From an uncultured Bacilli bacterium (GTDB taxonomy: Bacteria > Bacillota_I > Bacilli_A > RF39 > UBA660): a stretch of DNA of 64,000 nucleotides. Positions 8,138 to 16,763 of this stretch are shown in pieces; position 1 is the stretch's first letter, and every line of letters begins with the position of its first letter. The stretch lies in the NCBI GenBank assembly GCA_934085675.1, contig CAKOHH010000003.1, positions 1 to 64,000 of the forward strand. The letters run 5' to 3'. The notes under the pieces were generated by a model, which saw nothing but the letters and a program-made list of their open reading frames with translations, did not search any database and was not told the DNA's origin. The position numbers were made by a program, and so were the translations under genes.

Positions 8138-8749
8138 TTGAAAACAATTAATTACTTATATCTTTCTTTAATGTGTTTTTTTCTTTTTTTCTTTTTGACC
8201 ATTTTTATTATCAATGGTAATGCTATCTTTTTTGATGAAGTCATTTATAATTTTTTGCATCAATTTTCCTTAACTTCTTTTTTTAAAGTAATGACTGAAC
8301 TCGGGGGAATTATTGGTATTTTGATTGTTATGCTTTTCTATCTTTTAGGAAGTAAATCTAAAAAAAATAAACAATTTTTCATAAGTTTAATGCTTCTTAA
8401 TACCGCGGCTAATGTTGTTTTAAAATTATTTTTTGTTCGTTCAAGACCTTATTATGAAAAATTGGTATCAACATCTGGTTTTTCTTTTCCAAGTGGTCAT
8501 GCGATGGCTATTAGTATGTGTTATGGTTTATTTATTTATTTTTTATGGCAAACAAATATCAAAAAAGTTTGGAAAATAATTGGTACATGTTTCTTTCTTT
8601 TTATTATCTTAAGTGTTTGTTTAAGCCGTATTTATCTAGGGGCTCATTACGCAAGTGACGTCTTAGGAGGATTACTTGTAAGTTTATTTTTCCTTTTCTT
8701 TAGTATTTTCTTTTTAAAAACTACTAAAATGGTTAAAGCCTCCTCATAA
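8138..8749 (+). CDS. PAP2-family membrane lipid phosphatase
   Basis: This polytopic protein of about 203 aa carries the three PAP2 signature motifs: KLFFVRSRP (KX6RP, about residue 95), FPSGHAM (about 118) and SRIYLGAHYASDVLGG (about 162). PAP2 enzymes dephosphorylate lipid phosphates such as undecaprenyl pyrophosphate or phosphatidic acid at the membrane. I prefer TTG 8138 because GAAGGTGA at 8126-8133 would be its ribosome binding site, while the in-frame GTG at 8129 lies inside that site. TATAAT at 8111-8116 is the probable -10. The exact substrate cannot be read. Confidence 0.88.
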   Translation: MKTINYLYLSLMCFFLFFFLTIFIINGNAIFFDEVIYNFLHQFSLTSFFKVMTELGGIIGILIVMLFYLLGSKSKKNKQFFISLMLLNTAANVVLKLFFVRSRPYYEKLVSTSGFSFPSGHAMAISMCYGLFIYFLWQTNIKKVWKIIGTCFFLFIILSVCLSRIYLGAHYASDVLGGLLVSLFFLFFSIFFLKTTKMVKASS

Positions 8750-8751
8750 AA

Positions 8752-8779
8752 AAAGAAGAAAAATTTTACTTTCTTCTTT
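8752..8779. terminator. Convergent terminator hairpin
   Basis: AAAGAAGAAA (8752-8761) and TTTCTTCTTT (8770-8779) form a 10-bp stem between convergent genes. It overlaps the last codons of the minus-strand gene. Confidence 0.55.
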
Positions 8780-9452
8780 CTTTAACTTTCTTCTTAATCA
8801 CTTGTAAATGAGGGAAAGCATGAATAATTCTTTTTTCAAATGTTTTCATAGAGTTTTCCACTTGTTTTTTAACCAACTTGGTTATTCTTTCGGTATCATC
8901 TTTCTTAATAATTTGTCTTTTTTGAACATCTTCACTAACATGTTGAATATTTTTGATAATCTTAAATGAAATGACATTATCAATAATATAAACAAGCGAC
9001 AAAACGATGGTTAAAAGATATAAGATAGGCATAGATATTTTTTCAATCATACCAAGGAAAAAAGGATTAGAAACATACATAATAAACATTCCAAATAAGC
9101 CAAATGGTATCATTGTTTCTAAACAAATACGACCATTGATATTAAAACGATATCCTGAATAATCCCACCAACGTGTGTGAAAAATCTTTTCTAAAAAATA
9201 ACTTGTAAAGTATTCTAGCAAAGAACAACAAAGAATAATCATGATGAATAAGGTGACGGGGTCATTTAAATAACGATTTAACAAAACAGTCATAATTAAA
9301 GCACCATGTCCGTAGATAGGGCAATAAGGACCAATTAAAAAGCCTCGGTTAACAAACTTGTGATCAGAAACTAACTTACATCCAACTTCTAGGCACCAAC
9401 CTAAAAAAGAATAGACAAAAAATAGTAAAATATAACGACATACTATTTCCAT
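8766..9452 (-). CDS. CmpB-like putative ABC-transporter-type membrane protein (PF06541 family)
   Basis: The 228-aa protein has about five hydrophobic segments and a basic cytoplasmic tail (HAFPHLQVIKKKVKERRK). The family signature is clear: FLGWCLEV near the N-terminus, then NRGFLIGPYCPIYGHGAL, and RWWDYSGYRFNINGRICLE. Such proteins are annotated as putative ABC permeases, but their substrate and mechanism are unknown. It is a single gene convergent with the PAP2 phosphatase. Confidence 0.8.
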   Translation of the reverse strand: MEIVCRYILLFFVYSFLGWCLEVGCKLVSDHKFVNRGFLIGPYCPIYGHGALIMTVLLNRYLNDPVTLFIMIILCCSLLEYFTSYFLEKIFHTRWWDYSGYRFNINGRICLETMIPFGLFGMFIMYVSNPFFLGMIEKISMPILYLLTIVLSLVYIIDNVISFKIIKNIQHVSEDVQKRQIIKKDDTERITKLVKKQVENSMKTFEKRIIHAFPHLQVIKKKVKERRK

Positions 9453-9646
9453 ATAAAATAAAACATCCTTTCAATTTATGTTAATTATATCGAGAAAACT
9501 AAGTTTTTGTAAAGTAAAATAAAGAACAAAAAAATCTTGTTTGTTGGATAAGTCGTAGGAAATTGACTAATACTTGACATATCTTTAAAAAAATATACAA
9601 AAGATAAAAGAAAATGGATATAATATTACTATTGGAGGGATGAATT

Positions 9647-10048
9647 ATGAAAAAGAAAACAGTAGCAGCCTTATTAGGAGGAGCAGCCGTTGGAGCTGGC
9701 TTAGGTATTTTATTTGCCCCTAAAAAAGGTGAAGAAACAAGAGCCGATTTAAAAGCTAAAATGGATGAACTTGTTAATAAAGCTCGTGATATTGATATGG
9801 ATGACGTGAAAGAATACGTTGTTACTAAAACAGATGAAATTGAAGCATCTTTGAAAGATTTAGATAAGGAAAAAGTTTTAGAAATTGCTAAGAAAAAATC
9901 TAAAGAAATTCAAAAAAGCGCTAAAGATTTAGTAAATTATGTTAAAGATAAAGGAGAACCTGTTTTAACAGATGCTGCTAATGCAGTTAGAGAAAAAGCT
10001 ATTGAAACAACAAAAGCCGTTTTAAAAAAATTAGAAAGTACAAAATAA
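9647..10048 (+). CDS. YtxH-domain protein
   Basis: The 133-aa protein has the YtxH layout: a short glycine/alanine-rich hydrophobic N-terminus (VAALLGGAAVGAGLGILFAP) followed by KKGEETR and a long charged amphipathic helix. Family members are linked to stress in Bacillus, but no activity is known. GGAGG precedes ATG 9647, and TATAAT at 9619-9624 is a plausible -10. The 190 bp upstream hold no other feature I can support. Confidence 0.85.
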   Translation: MKKKTVAALLGGAAVGAGLGILFAPKKGEETRADLKAKMDELVNKARDIDMDDVKEYVVTKTDEIEASLKDLDKEKVLEIAKKKSKEIQKSAKDLVNYVKDKGEPVLTDAANAVREKAIETTKAVLKKLESTK

Positions 10049-10090
10049 GTTTATTGCATAAAACTATAAAATTTTGTATAATGGTTAAAC

Positions 10091-10124
10091 AAAGAAGTGG
10101 TAGTTTTTGAACCCTTCTTTTTTT
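10091..10124 (+). terminator. Intrinsic terminator after the ytxH-like gene
   Basis: AAAGAAG-GG pairs with CC-CTTCTTT, followed by a T-run. Confidence 0.65.
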
Positions 10125-10150
10125 GTTTTACTCTAGAGGAGAGATAATAA

Positions 10151-10744
10151 ATGAATAATAATTTTTATACAAAATATGAATATGCTCAAAAAATGCTTGA
10201 AGCAGAACTTAATATATTAATAGATTCTTTTGAAAGAAAACATGGCTATACCCCTGTGGAACATGTTAAAACAAGATTAAAAACTTTACCAAGTATTCAA
10301 AAGAAATTAGAGAAAAAGGGTTATAGTTATAATGTTGAAAATATTGAAAAACATATTATGGATGTAGTTGGATTTCGTATCGTTGTTTCTTTTTTGTCAG
10401 ATGTTTATGATATTGTTTCCTTAATTAGTCATTCGACTAATTTAATTATCAAACAGCGAAAAGATTATATTGAAAATCCTAAAGAATCGGGTTATACCAG
10501 TTATCATCTTATTTTATTAGTGCCTATTTACTTAGAAAATTATGTGGAATATATTCCAGCAGAAATTCAAGTTCGGACAGTTGCAATGGATTTCTGGGCA
10601 AGTTTGGATCATAAAATTCGTTATAAATTTAAAGAAGAAATTCCACATGAAGTCCAAAATGAAATGCTAAGTTATGCTAAAGATATTAGAGAGCTAGATC
10701 ACAAAATGTATTATATGAATCAAATAATGAACAAATATCAATGA
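10151..10744 (+). CDS. relQ: Small alarmone synthetase (RelQ/YjbM-like GTP pyrophosphokinase)
   Basis: The 197-aa protein is a synthetase-only member of the RelA/SpoT family, lacking hydrolase, TGS and ACT domains. It carries DVVGFRIVVSFLSDVYDIV, the ATP/GTP-binding region KDYIENPKESGYTSYHLIL and the EIQVRTVAMDFWASLDHKI motif. Small alarmone synthetases make (p)ppGpp from ATP and GDP/GTP under cell-envelope or other stress. Length fits RelQ (about 200-230 aa). GAGGAGAG precedes the ATG. RelP is the alternative assignment. Confidence 0.88.
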   Translation: MNNNFYTKYEYAQKMLEAELNILIDSFERKHGYTPVEHVKTRLKTLPSIQKKLEKKGYSYNVENIEKHIMDVVGFRIVVSFLSDVYDIVSLISHSTNLIIKQRKDYIENPKESGYTSYHLILLVPIYLENYVEYIPAEIQVRTVAMDFWASLDHKIRYKFKEEIPHEVQNEMLSYAKDIRELDHKMYYMNQIMNKYQ

Positions 10745-10757
10745 GTTCATTTTTTAA

Positions 10758-10786
10758 TTGTTATTTTTTTTAGTTTCACTTATAAT
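10758..10786 (+). promoter_or_regulatory. Sigma-A-type promoter
   Basis: TTGTTA (10758-10763), 17-bp spacer, TATAAT (10781-10786), 31 bp before the ATG of the zinc-ribbon protein gene. Confidence 0.6.
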
Positions 10787-10817
10787 TATAGTATAGAAAT
10801 GGAGTGAAAAAAGAATA

Positions 10818-12062
10818 ATGTATTGTAGTGAATGTGGAGCTAAAATACCACAAGATGCTTCTTTTTGTGGAGAATGTGGCGCAAAAGTCCAAAAGAGTAA
10901 AGAAACGCCTCCCAAAAAAGAAAGAAAACCACTTAGCAAAACAAAGAAAATAAGTATTTTAGTTATTCTTGTTGTGGCTATCGTTTTCGTTGGCGGTTAT
11001 AAATATCTAATAACTATGACAGGACCAGTTGGTGTAACTAAACATTATGTCGCCTCTTTAAAAAGTAACAGTATTGAAGATATTTATAATTCTTTAAGTA
11101 TTGAAGGAGATACTACTTTTACAACGTTAGATGAATTTAAAAAGGTTTATGACGAAGATGAAAATAGTTTTAAAGACCTAAAAAGTTATACAGTAGACGA
11201 GGCCATTTATAATGATGATAAGAAAAGTGCAACCGTTCGTGTTACTATTAAAAAGGATGATGATACTGAAAAGGTTTTAATGGCTACTGTAAATAAAAGT
11301 GATAAAAAGAAATACCTATTCTTTGATGAATGGAAAGTAGAAAGTCTAACAAGTAATGGATATTCTACAACGGGTGTGGAAGTTTTAAAGGATTTTCGGA
11401 TTAGAGTTCCTAAAAATAGTAAATTAACTTTAAATGACCAAGATGTTGATCCTAAATTTATCGAAGAAAATACTTATGAAGATGGTATTGATGTTTATGT
11501 TATTCCTAATTTATTTGTTAGTACAATTAAAATAAAAACAACTTTACCAAATCAAATGGTAATTGAAGATGAAAAGATTTTAAATTCTTACAGTAATCAA
11601 TATGAAGTAGAAGTTTCTTTACAAAAATTAAATGATGAAATGGTAAGTACTTTAAAAGAACAAGTAAAAACAGATATTTCTAATTTATATAATAATATTA
11701 TTGCTAAAAAAAATTGGGATGCTGTAAAAGAAAGTTATAGTTATAACAATGTTAATTTATCTTCTTTAGAAGAAGATTATATGGACTTATATGAGGATTT
11801 AAATGATGATGATTTAACTCTTAAAAAATTAGAAATTTCTAGTGTCACTTTAACAAATGTTAAACTAAGTGACGAAGGAAAACTTGTGATAACCGCGAAA
11901 TATAATTATGATTATACGGTTGATTACAAAAGTTTACTAGGGGATGTTAAAACTAAAGATGGTAAGAGTTCTTACTCATCAACTATTACTTATGACTATT
12001 ATGATAACAGTTATAAAATAAATGAAATTTATAACATGGTTCATTATTTTAGTACATGGTAA
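10818..12062 (+). CDS. TcaA-like zinc-ribbon membrane protein
   Basis: The 414-aa protein begins with a zinc ribbon of two CxxC pairs (MYCSECGAKIPQDASFCGECG). A basic linker, a single membrane segment (about residues 47-64) and a long extracellular part follow, including FRIRVPKNSKLTLNDQDV. This order (zinc ribbon, one TM, tandem extracellular domains, NTF2-like end) is that of TcaA/YvbJ-type proteins linked to glycopeptide sensitivity. The next gene also starts with a zinc ribbon and is only 12 bp downstream, suggesting a joint envelope function. Confidence 0.75.
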   Translation: MYCSECGAKIPQDASFCGECGAKVQKSKETPPKKERKPLSKTKKISILVILVVAIVFVGGYKYLITMTGPVGVTKHYVASLKSNSIEDIYNSLSIEGDTTFTTLDEFKKVYDEDENSFKDLKSYTVDEAIYNDDKKSATVRVTIKKDDDTEKVLMATVNKSDKKKYLFFDEWKVESLTSNGYSTTGVEVLKDFRIRVPKNSKLTLNDQDVDPKFIEENTYEDGIDVYVIPNLFVSTIKIKTTLPNQMVIEDEKILNSYSNQYEVEVSLQKLNDEMVSTLKEQVKTDISNLYNNIIAKKNWDAVKESYSYNNVNLSSLEEDYMDLYEDLNDDDLTLKKLEISSVTLTNVKLSDEGKLVITAKYNYDYTVDYKSLLGDVKTKDGKSSYSSTITYDYYDNSYKINEIYNMVHYFSTW

Positions 12063-12083
12063 AAAAGAAAGGAATTGAAAAAA

Positions 12084-12776
12084 ATGGCAAAATTTTGTAC
12101 AAAATGTGGAAAGAAATTAGAAGAGGGAAAAACTTGTGATTGTGAAAAAACAACCGTTGCAAATAATAACATGGTAAATGATTATATGGAAGTTTTAAAA
12201 GGAATGTTTACTAAACCATTAGATACTATGAAAGATTATGCTAAAAAATCTAAATTTAATTTAGGCCTTATTATGATTGTTTTAAATGCTTTAGTTTTTG
12301 GTTTATTTATTTATCTATTTGCTAAGGAAGGTATTAATTCAGCCTATGCGATTATTTATGGCAGTTCTCCTTTATTTGGCAGTGTTACCAAAAATGTTGA
12401 AATACCTATTAAAGTTTTCTTTATCGTTAGTTTATTAATGGCTATTTTCCATTTCTGTTTTGGAGGACTTCTTCATTTTATATCTACTACAATTTTAAAA
12501 ACAGAATCAGATATTAAAAGAACATATGCTTTAATTGGTACTGCCGTGGTTGTTAGTACAGTTACTACTTTAGCTAGTCTTATCTTAATGTATGTTAATA
12601 TATGGTTATGTCTTATTGTTTTACTACTTGGTAGTTTACTATACTTCTTTAATTTATTCCATGGTTTTACAGAACTTACAAAAGTAGATAAAAATAAAAT
12701 CGTTTATGTCTTTACAAGTGCTTATGCGATTACCTTATTTATTGTCTGTTATGTTTTACCAAAGATTTTTAGTTAA
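12084..12776 (+). CDS. Zinc-ribbon, Yip1-like multi-spanning membrane protein
   Basis: This protein of about 230 aa starts with FCTKCGKKLEEGKTCDC, a compact four-cysteine zinc ribbon, then has about five hydrophobic segments in a Yip1-like arrangement. I chose ATG 12084 over an in-frame TTG at 12075 because AGAAAGGAA ends directly against the TTG. It forms an operon with the TcaA-like gene. The function is unknown; the shared cytoplasmic zinc ribbons suggest a sensor or assembly role. Confidence 0.75.
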   Translation: MAKFCTKCGKKLEEGKTCDCEKTTVANNNMVNDYMEVLKGMFTKPLDTMKDYAKKSKFNLGLIMIVLNALVFGLFIYLFAKEGINSAYAIIYGSSPLFGSVTKNVEIPIKVFFIVSLLMAIFHFCFGGLLHFISTTILKTESDIKRTYALIGTAVVVSTVTTLASLILMYVNIWLCLIVLLLGSLLYFFNLFHGFTELTKVDKNKIVYVFTSAYAITLFIVCYVLPKIFS

Positions 12777-12777
12777 T

Positions 12778-12796
12778 GACTAAAAGTCTTTTTTTT
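12778..12796 (+). terminator. Weak intrinsic terminator
   Basis: A short GACT-AAA-AGTC stem is followed by a T-run directly after the stop codon. Confidence 0.5.
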
Positions 12797-12809
12797 AACT
12801 TTTTTTGTA

Positions 12810-12855
12810 AAAAAAAAGGAAATAGCCAATTTTTTTTGTATATATAAGTAGGAGG
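12810..12855 (+). promoter_or_regulatory. Leader repeat copy B
   Basis: A-run, GGAAAT (12818-12823), five bases AGCCA, ATTTTTTTT, then GTATATATAAGTAGGAGG. The same element is found at 30-75 (minus), 25374-25419 and 32536-32581. It is immediately followed by the ATG of a 45-aa peptide, and its last bases double as the ribosome binding site. Confidence 0.7.
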
Positions 12856-12861
12856 TATAAA

Positions 12862-12999
12862 ATGTTTGATTTTTTATTATTCATTAATCTGCTCATTTTA
12901 GATTATCTTACTTTTAAAAGTTACCGAAGAAAAGAAAAATTAGTCGGAACCTTAAATTTAAGAGATTTAGATGAAGACTTTTGGCAAGATAATTATTAA
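12862..12999 (+). CDS. 45-aa single-span membrane peptide
   Basis: ATG 12862 follows TAGGAGG at perfect spacing and opens a 45-codon frame ending TAA 12997-12999. The N-terminal ~15 residues (FDFLLFINLLILDYL) are hydrophobic, followed by a basic patch (KSYRRKEK) and an acidic tail (DLDEDFWQDNY). That fits a small inner-membrane peptide. I recognise no family. Its leader is the conserved element also found before nuclease-like genes. Confidence 0.6.
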   Translation: MFDFLLFINLLILDYLTFKSYRRKEKLVGTLNLRDLDEDFWQDNY

Positions 13000-13005
13000 A
13001 AATGA

Positions 13006-13034
13006 TTGCAAAACCAAAAAATATTTCTTATAAT
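13006..13034 (+). promoter_or_regulatory. Sigma-A-type promoter of the leucine T-box operon
   Basis: TTGCAA (13006-13011), 17-bp spacer, TATAAT (13029-13034), just upstream of the T-box leader. Confidence 0.75.
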
Positions 13035-13040
13035 AGTTTT

Positions 13041-13235
13041 TGAAAGCAAGAGAAAAAAGAGTAGTAATAAACCTTTTCTTTTAAAGAGAGTTTGGACTTG
13101 GTGAAACCAAATAAAGAAAAATTATGAACTTACTTTTGGATGCTTATAGGATTGTTTTCCTTTATCAAACATAGAGTAGAAATTAAGGTGGTACCACGGG
13201 GTAAACTCGTCCTTTAGGTATTGCCTTTTTATTTT
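13041..13235 (+). promoter_or_regulatory. T-box riboswitch, leucine-type
   Basis: The conserved T-box antiterminator sequence AAGGTGGTACCACGG is at about 13186-13200, with the pairing partner GTCCTTT downstream. In the 5' arm, GAA-CTT-AC at 13126-13133 offers a CTT (Leu) specifier at 13129-13131, which agrees with leuS in the operon. Uncharged tRNA-Leu would stabilise the antiterminator. I did not fully resolve the competing terminator stem. Confidence 0.85.
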
Positions 13236-13257
13236 GCTAAAAGAAAAGAGGGTATAT

Positions 13258-13632
13258 ATGGAAACTTATGAATTGTTGATGGAAATAGGCTTTTTTGCCA
13301 TTATGTTTTTACTGATTTTTATAATTACTTATGGGATGAATCTGAATAATTATAAAAAACGTAAATACACATCTATTGGTGAGTTAAACTATTTATTAAA
13401 GAAATTTAATTTAGATAGAAAGAAACTACCTGTACGTAAAATGCTTTTGAATTTTAGTTTGTTAGATGCTTTTATTATGGCCTTTACAGCAAGTTTTATA
13501 ACATCTTTACCAGTAAATACTGTATTTCAAATGCTCATTGGTTTTGTGCTTTTATTTGCACTCATCTATGCTTTATATGAAATATATGGCAGACATTTAG
13601 TAAAAAAATATAAAAAGAAAGAAGGAAAATAA
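13258..13632 (+). CDS. Small membrane protein in the leuS operon
   Basis: This 124-aa protein has about three hydrophobic segments (about residues 8-25 and two in 70-105) and a basic C-terminus. ATG 13258 is set by AAAAGAGGG just upstream. I recognise no family. It sits between the leucine T-box and leuS, ending 1 bp before the leuS ATG, so it is co-transcribed and leucine-responsive. Whether it serves leucine physiology or is a passenger is unknown. Confidence 0.75.
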   Translation: METYELLMEIGFFAIMFLLIFIITYGMNLNNYKKRKYTSIGELNYLLKKFNLDRKKLPVRKMLLNFSLLDAFIMAFTASFITSLPVNTVFQMLIGFVLLFALIYALYEIYGRHLVKKYKKKEGK

Positions 13633-13633
13633 A

Positions 13634-16039
13634 ATGAATTATCAAAATATTGACAAAAAATGGCAAAATTATTGGGATGCTCATGAAACTTTTAAAGCAT
13701 CTAACACTTCTTCTAAAACACCTTATTATGTTTTGGTTGAATTTCCTTATCCATCTGGAGCTGGTCTTCATGTTGGACATGTAAGAAGTTATACTGCCCA
13801 AGATGCTTTAGCGCGTTATAAAAGAATGAAAGGGTACAATGTCTTATTTCCAATGGGATGGGATGCTTTTGGTGCTCCTGCAGAACAATACGCGATAAAA
13901 AATCACATTCATCCTAAAGAAGCAGTTAAAGAAAACATTCATAATTTTAAAAGACAAATGAAATCTCTAGGTTTTTCTTTTGATTGGAGCAGAGAATTTT
14001 CAACAACAGATCCTGAATATTATAAATGGACCCAATGGCAATTTTTACAATTTTATAAACACGATATGGCTTATAAGGCTAAAGTGCCTGTTAACTGGTG
14101 TCCTAAATGTAAAAGTGTTTTATCAAATGAAGATGCAGTTGGTGGGGTATGTGAAAGATGTGGCACACCTGTTGTGCAAAAAGAAAAATCCCAATGGATG
14201 CTTAAAATGGCAAGTTATTCAGAAGATTTATTAAAAGGTTTGGATGACACGAATTTTACAGAACGTGTTAAAGTAGGACAAAAAAACTGGATTGGTAAAT
14301 CAACTGGCGTTGAAATGGCTGTTCAAATTAAAGACGGAGGAAGTTTTTCTATTTTTACAACATGCATCGAAACTGTTTATGGTATTACTTTCTTTGTTAT
14401 TGCCCCAGATGGTAAGATTATTAAAGACTTAATGCCACGAGTTGAAAACCAAGAAGAAGTTTTAGCGTATATTGAACAAACCAAACAAAAATCTGCTTTA
14501 GAAAGAACCGAATTAAATAAAGATAAAACTGGTTGTGAAGTTAAAGGCGTTAAAGCCATCAATCCTGTCAACGGTAAAGAAGTTCCTATTTTCTTAGGAG
14601 ATTTCGTTTTAGGTGATTACGGCACAGGCGCTGTTATGGCCGTGCCAAGTCATGATCAAAGAGACTATGAGTACGCGAAAGCCCATAATTTACCAATGAT
14701 TGATGTAATTACAGGTGATACGAGTGAAAAAGCCTTTACTAAAGAAGAATATTTAAATTCTAATGCTACTCTTATTAACTCTGAAGAATTTAATGGTATG
14801 GGTGTTATGGACGCCAAAAAAGCCATTACTGCAAAACTTGTTTCTTTGAAAATTGCCAGAGAAGTTAATAACTATCGTATGCGTGACTGGATTTTCTCAA
14901 GACAACGTTTCTGGGGTGAACCTATTCCAATGGTTTATTGTGATACTTGTGGATGGGTACCTGAAAAAGAAGAAAATTTGCCAATTCTTTTACCTGATGT
15001 TACAGAGTATGAACCAACTGAAGACGGGGAAAGTCCACTTGCTAAGATAGAAGAATTTGTTAATTGTAAATGCCCAAAATGTGGTAAAGATGCGAAAAGA
15101 GAAACAGATACTATGCCAAACTGGGCTGGTTCAAGTTGGTATTTCTTAAGATTTATGGATGCTAGAAATGATAAATGTTTCGCGGATATGGAGGCTATGA
15201 AATATTGGAAACGTGTTGACTTTTATGATGGCGGTAATGAACACATTGCTCGACACTTACTATATGCTCGTTTCTGGGTCCAATTTTTGTATAACATTGG
15301 TTTAGTTCCTCATAAAGAAATGATTTGGACAAGAGTAAGCCATGGTATGGTTTTAGGACCTGATAATCAAAAAATGAGTAAAAGTAAAGGGAATGTAATT
15401 AACCCTGATGATATTGTTAATGAATATGGGGCAGATACTTTAAGAGTTTATGAAATGTTTATGGGCGATTATACCCAAGATGCTCCATGGAATACAGATT
15501 GTTTAAAAGGCTGCAAAAGATTTATTGACCGTATTGTTCGTTTACAAGATAAAGTAACAACCGAAGAAACATATACACCTTCTTTAGAAATACTTATTCA
15601 TAAAAGTATTAAAAAGGTAAGTGATGATATCGAAAATATGGCTTATAACACAGCCATTTCAACTCTTATGATATTATTAAACACTTACGAAAAAGAAACT
15701 GCTATTACTAAAAAAGATTATCAAGTATTATTAACACTTTTAAATCCTTTTGCTCCACATATTACCGAAGAATTAAACGAAAAATTAGGTTATAATCCTA
15801 TCTGTGATAGTGTTTGGCCAAGTTATGACGAAGCTAAAACTATTGAAACCGAAAAAGTTGTCGGTGTGCAAATTAATGGTAAATTAAGATGTGAAATGAA
15901 AGTTTGTGAAGAAGATACTCTAGATACTGTTAAAGAAAAGATTAAATCTTTAGAAACTGTTCAAAAATACTTAGAAGGTAAGGAAATTGTTAAAGTTATT
16001 TATGTTCCTCTTCGTATTGTTAATATTATTATAAAATAG
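13634..16039 (+). CDS. leuS: Leucyl-tRNA synthetase
   Basis: The 801-aa class I synthetase charges tRNA-Leu with leucine. It has the HIGH-type motif GAGLHVGHVRS (about residue 46), the KMSKS loop (about 580, QKMSKSKGNV), a CP1 editing domain with GTGAVMAVPSHDQRD, and zinc-type cysteine clusters (CPKCKSVLS..CERCG; CDTCG; CPKCG). Length is typical. It is the last gene of the T-box-controlled operon. Confidence 0.97.
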   Translation: MNYQNIDKKWQNYWDAHETFKASNTSSKTPYYVLVEFPYPSGAGLHVGHVRSYTAQDALARYKRMKGYNVLFPMGWDAFGAPAEQYAIKNHIHPKEAVKENIHNFKRQMKSLGFSFDWSREFSTTDPEYYKWTQWQFLQFYKHDMAYKAKVPVNWCPKCKSVLSNEDAVGGVCERCGTPVVQKEKSQWMLKMASYSEDLLKGLDDTNFTERVKVGQKNWIGKSTGVEMAVQIKDGGSFSIFTTCIETVYGITFFVIAPDGKIIKDLMPRVENQEEVLAYIEQTKQKSALERTELNKDKTGCEVKGVKAINPVNGKEVPIFLGDFVLGDYGTGAVMAVPSHDQRDYEYAKAHNLPMIDVITGDTSEKAFTKEEYLNSNATLINSEEFNGMGVMDAKKAITAKLVSLKIAREVNNYRMRDWIFSRQRFWGEPIPMVYCDTCGWVPEKEENLPILLPDVTEYEPTEDGESPLAKIEEFVNCKCPKCGKDAKRETDTMPNWAGSSWYFLRFMDARNDKCFADMEAMKYWKRVDFYDGGNEHIARHLLYARFWVQFLYNIGLVPHKEMIWTRVSHGMVLGPDNQKMSKSKGNVINPDDIVNEYGADTLRVYEMFMGDYTQDAPWNTDCLKGCKRFIDRIVRLQDKVTTEETYTPSLEILIHKSIKKVSDDIENMAYNTAISTLMILLNTYEKETAITKKDYQVLLTLLNPFAPHITEELNEKLGYNPICDSVWPSYDEAKTIETEKVVGVQINGKLRCEMKVCEEDTLDTVKEKIKSLETVQKYLEGKEIVKVIYVPLRIVNIIIK

Positions 16040-16063
16040 GTGATGTATTTCACTTATTTTTTT
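16034..16063 (+). terminator. Intrinsic terminator after leuS
   Basis: AAATAGGTGA pairs with TCACTTATTT around a 5-nt loop, followed by T7. Confidence 0.8.
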
Positions 16064-16147
16064 GTGTCAAATCAACAAAACTTCTTTATTTGTCTTTTAT
16101 AAAAAAATTAATTTAGGTTATAATAGAGTTAGAAAGGACAAGGTTGT

Positions 16148-16693
16148 ATGATTCGAAATTACATTAAAAATTATGAAAGATATGCGATTTTAATATCTAT
16201 CCTTATGATTTTCTTTTCCATCTTTTTAATAGTAAAACCAGATGTTTCCGTCTTATTTTTTATCTTACTATTTGGAGTCTTACTTGTCATAAGTGGTTTA
16301 GGTAGTCTTTTTTCTTACTTTTTAACTGAAAAAGAAGATCGTTTATTTAGCTTTGATTTAATAAGTGGCATTTTAACTATTTTATGTGGTGTTTTCACTA
16401 TTATTTATCGTACTGACTTAGTTCAAGTTTTACCTATAATTCTTGGCTTATGGATTATCTTTAGCAGTCTTTTAAAAATGCAAGTAGCCATTAATTTTAG
16501 TCCTTTTTCTAAGAGTTATTTATGGCTTTTACTTCTTGAAATTTTAATGATTATTTTAGGCGTTGTTTTAATTACAAATCCTTTTGAAAGTATTAAAGCC
16601 ATCACCACAACGGCAGGTGTTTTCTTACTTATATCAGAAGTATCTAGCCTAATAGAAAGTTTCTACATTTTAAATACAGTTAAAAAATTATAA
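16148..16693 (+). CDS. HdeD/DUF308-family membrane protein
   Basis: This 181-aa protein consists of about six hydrophobic segments in pairs, the pattern of the HdeD (DUF308) family (FGVLLVISGLGSLFSYF, LGLWIIFSSLLKMQ, LGVVLITNP). HdeD is linked to acid resistance in enterics; in Firmicutes its role is undefined. TATAAT at 16119-16124 and AGAAAGGA provide expression signals. It stands alone between two terminators. Confidence 0.8.
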   Translation: MIRNYIKNYERYAILISILMIFFSIFLIVKPDVSVLFFILLFGVLLVISGLGSLFSYFLTEKEDRLFSFDLISGILTILCGVFTIIYRTDLVQVLPIILGLWIIFSSLLKMQVAINFSPFSKSYLWLLLLEILMIILGVVLITNPFESIKAITTTAGVFLLISEVSSLIESFYILNTVKKL

Positions 16694-16722
16694 AGAAACG
16701 GTAAAAATACTGTTTCTTTTTT
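16692..16722 (+). terminator. Intrinsic terminator
   Basis: AAAGAAAC (16692-16699) pairs with GTTTCTTT (16712-16719), then T-run. Confidence 0.8.
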
Positions 16723-16763
16723 AATGATTATGTTATATTAGATAGCAGAAAAAAGAGGTTTTT

